Shown here: in pieces, positions 30,079-34,709 of the stretch
Numbering within the stretch: the first letter of the stretch is position 1
How the letters are laid out: each line of letters opens with the position of its first letter
Translations under genes and position numbers: made by a program
Notes under the pieces: model-generated
What the model was told of the DNA's origin: nothing
Databases searched by the model: none
What the model saw: only the letters and a program-made list of their open reading frames with translations
NCBI GenBank assembly: GCA_017615325.1
Contig: JAGAAI010000042.1
Span: forward strand, 1 to 34,709
Direction: 5' to 3'
DNA length: 34,709 nucleotides
From: Clostridiales bacterium
GTDB lineage: Bacteria > Bacillota > Clostridia > Saccharofermentanales > Saccharofermentanaceae

Positions 30079-31041
30079 ATGAAGATAGCGATATTGGATG
30101 CAATGGCAGCAAATCCCGGGGATTTATCCTGGGCCGAGTTGGAAGAATTCGGAGAAGTTACGGCTTACGATGTGACCAAGCCCGAAGAACTCTACGAGCG
30201 CGCAAAGGACTGCGAGATCTGCATTACCAATAAGACCGTATTTGACCGCCGCATGATCGAAAGCCTTCCCAGGCTTAGATACATCGGCGTTCTTGCGACA
30301 GGCTATAATGTCGTGGATCTTGAATGCTGCAAAGAGAAGGGGATTGTGGTAACCAATGTTCCCGAGTACAGCACTTATGCCACCGCCCAGATGACGATAG
30401 CTCTGATACTGGAGCTCGCCGACAAAGTAGGTATTCACAACCAGTCCGTAAAGAGCGGCGACTGGGTAAGATCACCTCAGTTCTGTTACTGGAAAGAGCC
30501 CTTAACGGAACTCTGGAATAAGACTGCCGTCGTAGTGGGCTACGGCAAGATCGGCAGGCGCGTTGCTTCCGTTCTGAGTGCCCTCGGAATGCAGGTTATA
30601 GCGGTTCCCCACCGCTTTAACAGTGTTACAGATCCATCGGATGGCAATATCCGCTTCATGAGATTGGAAGAAGCTCTTCCCAAAGCAGACCTTGTGACAT
30701 TGCACTGTCCCTTAACTGAAGAGACCCGCGGGATAATCAATAAAGAGACTCTTTCTAAGATGAAGGACGGCGCTTTCCTGATAAACGCCGCCCGCGGTCC
30801 GTTGATAGCAGCAGAAGATGTTGCCGAAGCCTTAAGGAGCGGCAGGCTCGGAGGCTATGCGGCTGATGTATTGGAGGTTGAGCCCCAGAGGGAGGACGAC
30901 CCTTTCCTTACGACACCCAACACGATCCTTACGCCTCACATTGCCTGGGCTCCGAAGGAGACCCGCGCAAGGCTCATAACCATAGCAGCAGACAACATCC
31001 GCGCTTTCTTAGCCGGTGACCCTATCAACGTGGTGAACTGA
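30079..31041 (+). CDS. D-2-hydroxyacid dehydrogenase (glycerate/hydroxypyruvate type)
   Basis: About 320 residues. The ATG at 30079 has TGAGG 7 bases upstream; an ATG at 30067 overlaps the previous stop. The catalytic domain has LATGYNVVDLECCKEKGIVV and VPEYSTYATAQMTIAL, followed by the Rossmann motif GYGKIG and the active-site Arg (NAARGPL), Glu (LEVEP) and His (TPHIAWAP). The overall pattern, including HIAWAPKETRARL, fits glycerate dehydrogenase-like enzymes (hprA type), which reduce hydroxypyruvate or glyoxylate with NADH. Exact substrate is not determined. Confidence 0.92.
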   Translation: MKIAILDAMAANPGDLSWAELEEFGEVTAYDVTKPEELYERAKDCEICITNKTVFDRRMIESLPRLRYIGVLATGYNVVDLECCKEKGIVVTNVPEYSTYATAQMTIALILELADKVGIHNQSVKSGDWVRSPQFCYWKEPLTELWNKTAVVVGYGKIGRRVASVLSALGMQVIAVPHRFNSVTDPSDGNIRFMRLEEALPKADLVTLHCPLTEETRGIINKETLSKMKDGAFLINAARGPLIAAEDVAEALRSGRLGGYAADVLEVEPQREDDPFLTTPNTILTPHIAWAPKETRARLITIAADNIRAFLAGDPINVVN

Positions 31042-31042
31042 T

Positions 31043-31537
31043 ATGAACTGGACATCTCCTACAGAATACGAACACGGCGAACTTGTGCGCTTTATAAGAA
31101 ATATAAGGCGCGGTGATGTCGCGTTTGCGGTTGTTCTCTTTATCTTATTCCTGGTACCGATCGCTATCGGCATCTGGATGCTCGCCGATCACAATATGTT
31201 GGGCCTTGTCCCCCTGATAAGCTTTTCGATCCTGATGTTAGTTCCTATGGGCTGTCTGATCTCAGACCTTGACCGGAAAAAACTAATCCTGGACGGTGAC
31301 TATTCTGTCTGCCGCTGCCGGGTGGCATCCCGCAATGCAGTCCGTTCCGGAAGGACCAAAGTGACCTACTTTATCAGTGTCCGCCTGGATGACGGCAGCA
31401 TAAGAAAGTTCAAGACAAGATCCGATGAATATTCCAAGGCAAAAGAAGGGGAGAAGGCCCTCGTAGTCCTTTATAAGAAAACGGAAGACCTTAAGAAGGA
31501 ACTTCCTCCCGATGTTGTCATCCTCCGAGAAATATAA
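31043..31537 (+). CDS. Unknown two-helix membrane protein
   Basis: 164 residues, starting 1 bp after the dehydrogenase stop. Two membrane helices (VAFAVVLFILFLVPIAIGIW, LGLVPLISFSILMLVPMGCL) precede a soluble beta-rich domain (CRCRVASRNAVRSGRTKVTY, then DDGSIRKFKTRSDEYSKAKE) reminiscent of small DUF3592-like modules. Its last 20 bases overlap, tail to tail, the minus-strand gene at 31518. There is no terminator between them, so transcription may collide. Function unknown. Confidence 0.78.
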   Translation: MNWTSPTEYEHGELVRFIRNIRRGDVAFAVVLFILFLVPIAIGIWMLADHNMLGLVPLISFSILMLVPMGCLISDLDRKKLILDGDYSVCRCRVASRNAVRSGRTKVTYFISVRLDDGSIRKFKTRSDEYSKAKEGEKALVVLYKKTEDLKKELPPDVVILREI

Positions 31538-32141
31538 GTACCTCTGCGACGGCGAAGAGGATCAGGATTATGTTAACGACAGCAGACGTCGCATATTTTG
31601 ACTGCGCGAAATAGTCCTTATGGGCAAGGTATACCATGACAGGCAGGTTGAAGATTAGATAGACGACGATCGATATAACGGTAAATAACGCCGCAAAGAA
31701 GACCTGCTCGGTTATCCCGCGGTGGAAGGCGACGTTGTTGATCTTGCTGAGATTGCTTAATGTCTCGTAATTTGCGCCAGTTGACCTCAGGTAGCTGTTT
31801 TTGACCCCGCTCGCATAACCTACCGGCTTACCGTCTTCCAGATATATAAGTGCACATTCATATCTGTTCGTATATCTGTCTTCTACCGGCTGATAGACCG
31901 AGATTATCTTTACGCGGTCCCCGTCGCCCGGGTGGGGCATGTCAGGATCCAGCATCGTCCATTCGATCGCGCTTCCGAACGTTATCGTAGCATCGACTTC
32001 GATACTGGACTTGTAGGTCATGTAATGCCGGCTGCCCTTTACGAACGCAATCCCGCCTGCTAGTACAGCCAGGACCAGCAGCACCGAGCATACGATCAAA
32101 CTGGGCAGATAGTATCTTTTGATAAAGTCTTTTGTATTCAT
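31518..32141 (-). CDS. Unknown membrane protein, 207 residues
   Basis: Three membrane helices: one near the N-terminus (LIVCSVLLVLAVLAGGIAFV) and two at the C-terminus (ALFTVISIVVYLIFNLPVMV, AVVNIILILFAVAEVLIFLG). Between them lies a roughly 110-residue extracytoplasmic-type domain with YKSSIEVDATITFG and HPGDGDRVKIISVYQPVEDR. No family recognised. It begins 10 bp after the AraC gene's stop and is probably cotranscribed with it. Confidence 0.75.
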   Translation of the reverse strand: MNTKDFIKRYYLPSLIVCSVLLVLAVLAGGIAFVKGSRHYMTYKSSIEVDATITFGSAIEWTMLDPDMPHPGDGDRVKIISVYQPVEDRYTNRYECALIYLEDGKPVGYASGVKNSYLRSTGANYETLSNLSKINNVAFHRGITEQVFFAALFTVISIVVYLIFNLPVMVYLAHKDYFAQSKYATSAVVNIILILFAVAEVLIFLGG

Positions 32142-32151
32142 CCTTATTCCT

Positions 32152-33042
32152 TTACGTCAATCCCTTACGGTATTCCCTTGGCGATATCCCATATTCGCGC
32201 TTAAATATCTCGGTCATGTAGTTGGCCGAATTGAAGCCTGTCATGGACGCGATCTCATTCATCGACAGCGCATGGTTACCCAGAAGCTCAGTCACCTTCC
32301 GGCACCTTATGTTCGTAAGCTCCTCGAAAGGTGAATTCCCCGCATACTTCCTGAAGAGGCTGTTGCACAAAGTCCTGCTGACCCTGCCCCTGGCGGCGAT
32401 GTCGTCAAGCGTTATCTTCTCATCGTAAGAAGTCCTTAAGAAAGCCAGCATCGCCTTGAAGCTGTCGAGGTGCGGGTCGCTCTGATCAGCCGAGACCGTG
32501 TCTTCTCCAAGCTCACTGAAATATGTTAACACATTGCTCCAGATCTCGAAAAACTGTTTTGTCGTATTGAACTCGTCGCCCACGTATCTGTTGAGGTTCA
32601 CGCAGTCGCGGAACATCTTCTTGCCGAGCTTGCTGTCGGAAGGGAAGATGATGACATCGTGATCGGTATTGCCTGTTACTGGCAGGACGAACTTACGCTC
32701 CACCGCGTAAGACGAGCAGAGGATATTGGGGTTGACTACCGCTATCGTATAGTAGCAGCGCTCCTCCTGGGTCGAGAAGGAATAGTGGACAGATCCCGAG
32801 TTGATAAAGATCGTCTCGCCTTCGTGCACGACATAGTTCCTGCCGTTGACTGAATACCCGGAAGTCCCTTTGCGCTGGGCCAGGATCTCGACATCCTCGT
32901 GGAAGTGGGGGATCTTGGACCACCTCGACCAGGGGTCAAGATATCCGTTATAGCAATAGGAAGGAAAGCCAGGCACATCGTAGTTGATGACCTCCGACCC
33001 GTCCTCGTTCTTTATTATCCATCCTTTATGTTCTCTTATCAC
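32152..33042 (-). CDS. AraC-family transcriptional regulator
   Basis: 296 residues with a GTG start. The N-terminal part (HFHEDVEILAQRKGTSGYSV, NYVVHEGETIFINSGSVHYS) is a cupin-type AraC ligand domain. The C-terminal 100 residues contain the two helix-turn-helix motifs, KITLDDIAARGRVSRTLCNS and LSMNEIASMTGFNSANYMTE, ending in the typical FKREYGISPREYRKG. Such regulators usually respond to sugars and activate nearby genes. It is divergent from the ABC exporter and next to a membrane protein, so either may be its target. Confidence 0.93.
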   Translation of the reverse strand: MIREHKGWIIKNEDGSEVINYDVPGFPSYCYNGYLDPWSRWSKIPHFHEDVEILAQRKGTSGYSVNGRNYVVHEGETIFINSGSVHYSFSTQEERCYYTIAVVNPNILCSSYAVERKFVLPVTGNTDHDVIIFPSDSKLGKKMFRDCVNLNRYVGDEFNTTKQFFEIWSNVLTYFSELGEDTVSADQSDPHLDSFKAMLAFLRTSYDEKITLDDIAARGRVSRTLCNSLFRKYAGNSPFEELTNIRCRKVTELLGNHALSMNEIASMTGFNSANYMTEIFKREYGISPREYRKGLT

Positions 33043-33157
33043 GGCGATATACCATCCTGTGAAATATTGTTATGATTTTGTGCTCGATATTGGGTATTAT
33101 TCCTGTCTGATAGAAATATACTAGTAAACATCACAGATGTAAAGGACGGCTTTGACC

Positions 33158-34099
33158 ATGGAAGAAAGAAATGCGATAGAACTTACAAACATCACGAAAG
33201 ACTTCAAGGTATTAAACCGCCACGAAGGTCTTAAGGGAAGTATCAGAGACCTCTTTTCAAGAGACTACAGGACAGTAAGAGCCGTTGACGATGTCTCGAT
33301 GCAGATCAAGGAAGGCGAGATCGTCGGATATTTGGGCCCTAACGGAGCTGGCAAATCGACCACAATCAAGATGATGACAGGAGTCCTGGAACCTACATCG
33401 GGAAGCATTGTGGTCAACGGCGTGGTGCCTTATAAGGACAGGGTAAAAAGCTCTGCCAACATAGGCGTCGTCTTTGGCCAGAGGTCCCAGCTCTGGTGGT
33501 CTTTGCCCCTCATAGAATCCTTCAATCTCTTAAAGGATATCTATCTTGTAGATGACAAGGACTACGACGACATGATGGCGCTCTACAGGTCATTTGTTGA
33601 CCTTGAGCCGCTCCTGCATAAGACGGTAAGACAGATGTCACTGGGCCAGAGGACCTTAAGCGACATCCTGGCTGCCTTCCTGCATAACCCCGGGATCGTT
33701 TTCCTGGATGAGCCCACGATCGGTCTCGATGTCTCGATGAAGGCCACGATAAGAGAACTCATTAAGGGTCTTAACAAAGAGAAGAAAACGACAGTCATAT
33801 TGACGACCCACGACATGGGCGACGTTGACGCGCTCTGCGAGAGGATCGTCATAATCGACAAGGGCCGCAAGATCTACGACAACGACATAGAGCACCTGAA
33901 GAACTTTTTTGGATCTTACAGAACTCTTAAAGTCAGGGTCGGCTCTGACACCTGGGAAGAGCACTTGATCGATGAGAAGAACGAGGATGTCATGGAAGTC
34001 TTAAGGGAGATCCAGAAGACCAAGAAAGTCCGCGACATGAAGCTCGAGGAGATCTCCACGGAAGAAGTCATCAAGAAGATCTACGAGGGAGGAGTATAA
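33158..34099 (+). CDS. ABC exporter ATP-binding protein
   Basis: About 313 residues from ATG 33158; an in-frame TTG at 33152 is closer to AAAGGA (33141-33146) and could be the real start. Walker A GPNGAGKS (about 61-68), the Q-loop GVVFGQRSQLWW, the variant signature MSLGQRT, Walker B GIVFLDEPTIGLD and H-loop TTHD are all present. The LGQR signature and the long C-terminal tail are typical of the ABC-2 ATPases encoded before PF06182-type permeases (EcsA/NatA-like exporters). A -10 candidate TATACT lies at 33117-33122, with a poor -35. The permease gene begins at the next base. Confidence 0.94.
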   Translation: MEERNAIELTNITKDFKVLNRHEGLKGSIRDLFSRDYRTVRAVDDVSMQIKEGEIVGYLGPNGAGKSTTIKMMTGVLEPTSGSIVVNGVVPYKDRVKSSANIGVVFGQRSQLWWSLPLIESFNLLKDIYLVDDKDYDDMMALYRSFVDLEPLLHKTVRQMSLGQRTLSDILAAFLHNPGIVFLDEPTIGLDVSMKATIRELIKGLNKEKKTTVILTTHDMGDVDALCERIVIIDKGRKIYDNDIEHLKNFFGSYRTLKVRVGSDTWEEHLIDEKNEDVMEVLREIQKTKKVRDMKLEEISTEEVIKKIYEGGV

Positions 34100-34709
34100 G
34101 TGGAAAACGTATTTCGCAAAAGGCTCGCCCTAACGAAAGCGGGCGTCATCCAGGGCCTTCACTTCAGGCTCGGCACGATCGTAACGATCGTAGGCAACCT
34201 CATATACCTCCTCCTGGTCTACTTCCTCTGGAAGTCGATCTACGCGTCGGCCGGCACGGACACGGTCAACGGGATGTCCTTCACGGACACCCTGATCTAC
34301 CTCGTGCTCGCAAGCTCTTTGTTCTACTTCATGGAGATGTATGTCGTCTGGGATATGAGCCGTTCGATCCAGTCTGGCAAGATCGTCCTGGATCTCCTGA
34401 AGCCCATGGAATACAGGAGCTTCACCTTCTGGAACTATTCGGGTGAACTGGTGATCAACTTTTTCTTAACTTTCCTGCCGACCTTCGTGATCGTCATGAT
34501 AGTAACGGGAGGCGCGATCCACATGGGCCTCAACATGCTCTTCTTCGTGATCTCGGTCGCGTTGGCGCTTATGATCAACTTCAACATCGACATGTTCGTC
34601 GCGACGATCTGCCTCTACACCGAATCGACATGGGGCATCAACATCGTCAAGGAAAGCATCGTACTGCTCCTGTCGGGCGCCACGATCCCGCTCGCATTCT
34701 TCCCGGATA
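34100..34709 (+). CDS. ABC-2 type permease, N-terminal part (3' end outside window)
   Basis: A GTG start directly follows the ATPase stop, with GGAGGAG at 34088-34094. The frame is open for 203 codons to the window edge. It starts MENVFRKRLALTKAGVIQGL and has several membrane helices (LGTIVTIVGNLIYLLLVYFL, DTLIYLVLASSLFYFMEMYV, FFLTFLPTFVIVMIVTGGAI, LFFVISVALALMINFNIDMF). Motif LLKPMEYRSFTFWNYSGE is characteristic of the ABC2_membrane_6 (PF06182) permeases, usually two in tandem per ATPase. A second permease is expected downstream. Confidence 0.9.
   Translation, partial: MENVFRKRLALTKAGVIQGLHFRLGTIVTIVGNLIYLLLVYFLWKSIYASAGTDTVNGMSFTDTLIYLVLASSLFYFMEMYVVWDMSRSIQSGKIVLDLLKPMEYRSFTFWNYSGELVINFFLTFLPTFVIVMIVTGGAIHMGLNMLFFVISVALALMINFNIDMFVATICLYTESTWGINIVKESIVLLLSGATIPLAFFPD

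Noticed and set aside
30124..30438. Minus-strand frame opposite the dehydrogenase
   Set aside because: Antisense shadow of a gene with all catalytic motifs; no own ribosome site or promoter.

Overview
The window looks like a chromosomal segment of a low-to-moderate GC Gram-positive, most likely a gut or rumen Clostridia (Oscillospiraceae/Lachnospiraceae type). This rests on SLH-anchored surface proteins with Big_2 domains, strong AGGAGG ribosome binding sites, sigma-A promoters, many short zinc-ribbon membrane proteins, a SAM-I-clan riboswitch and Firmicutes-type toxin-antitoxin genes. The genus is inference. I saw no rRNA, tRNA, CRISPR array or transposase.

Region 1 (1-8.8 kb) is a surface-protein locus. 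It holds three Big_2 + triple-SLH proteins. The first is cut by the window edge, the second is fused to an ABC-type solute-binding domain, and the third joins a transglutaminase-like domain to nine InlB-like repeats. An AAA/DUF4143 ATPase sits between the first two, behind a tandem palindromic 33-bp repeat.

Region 2 (8.9-10.8 kb) has a zinc-ribbon membrane protein, a nitroreductase, a 57-bp tandem repeat and an unknown minus-strand gene.

Region 3 (about 10.9-23.9 kb) is an accessory, defence-island-like stretch with several AT-rich genes. In order it holds: a type I toxin/antisense RNA pair; a soluble FtsH-like AAA-M41 protease with an unknown partner; a WYL regulator overlapping a possible HhH-GPD-like protein; a Doc toxin with a 36-codon partner; a pentapeptide-repeat/DUF5758 protein; three genes of unknown or nuclease type; a PPP-family phosphatase; a SAM-clan riboswitch before an ADP-ribosylglycohydrolase-SseB fusion plus a MORN-like protein; an AbiEi antitoxin with only the tail of its AbiEii toxin; a DEDDh exonuclease with a topoisomerase-type zinc ribbon; and a HIRAN protein. 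A 19-nt motif (ACTTNNNAAGTGACCACTT) occurs at three intergenic sites here.

Region 4 (23.9-34.7 kb) begins with a 71-bp-period palindromic tandem repeat in a convergent intergenic gap. A minus-strand operon of membrane and zinc-ribbon proteins plus an alpha/beta hydrolase follows. A divergent plus-strand run then carries a macro-domain protein, two paralogous membrane/zinc-ribbon proteins, a YcxB-like protein, a D-2-hydroxyacid dehydrogenase and a small membrane protein. An AraC regulator with a membrane protein lies on the minus strand, and an ABC exporter (ATPase plus first permease, cut by the edge) ends the window.

The strongest candidates for something new are the riboswitch upstream of the ADP-ribosylglycohydrolase-SseB gene, the unannotated type I toxin-antitoxin pair, the minimal Doc antitoxin, the soluble FtsH-like gene pair, the operator-like motif shared by the WYL gene and a distant minus-strand gene, and the two intergenic tandem repeats.
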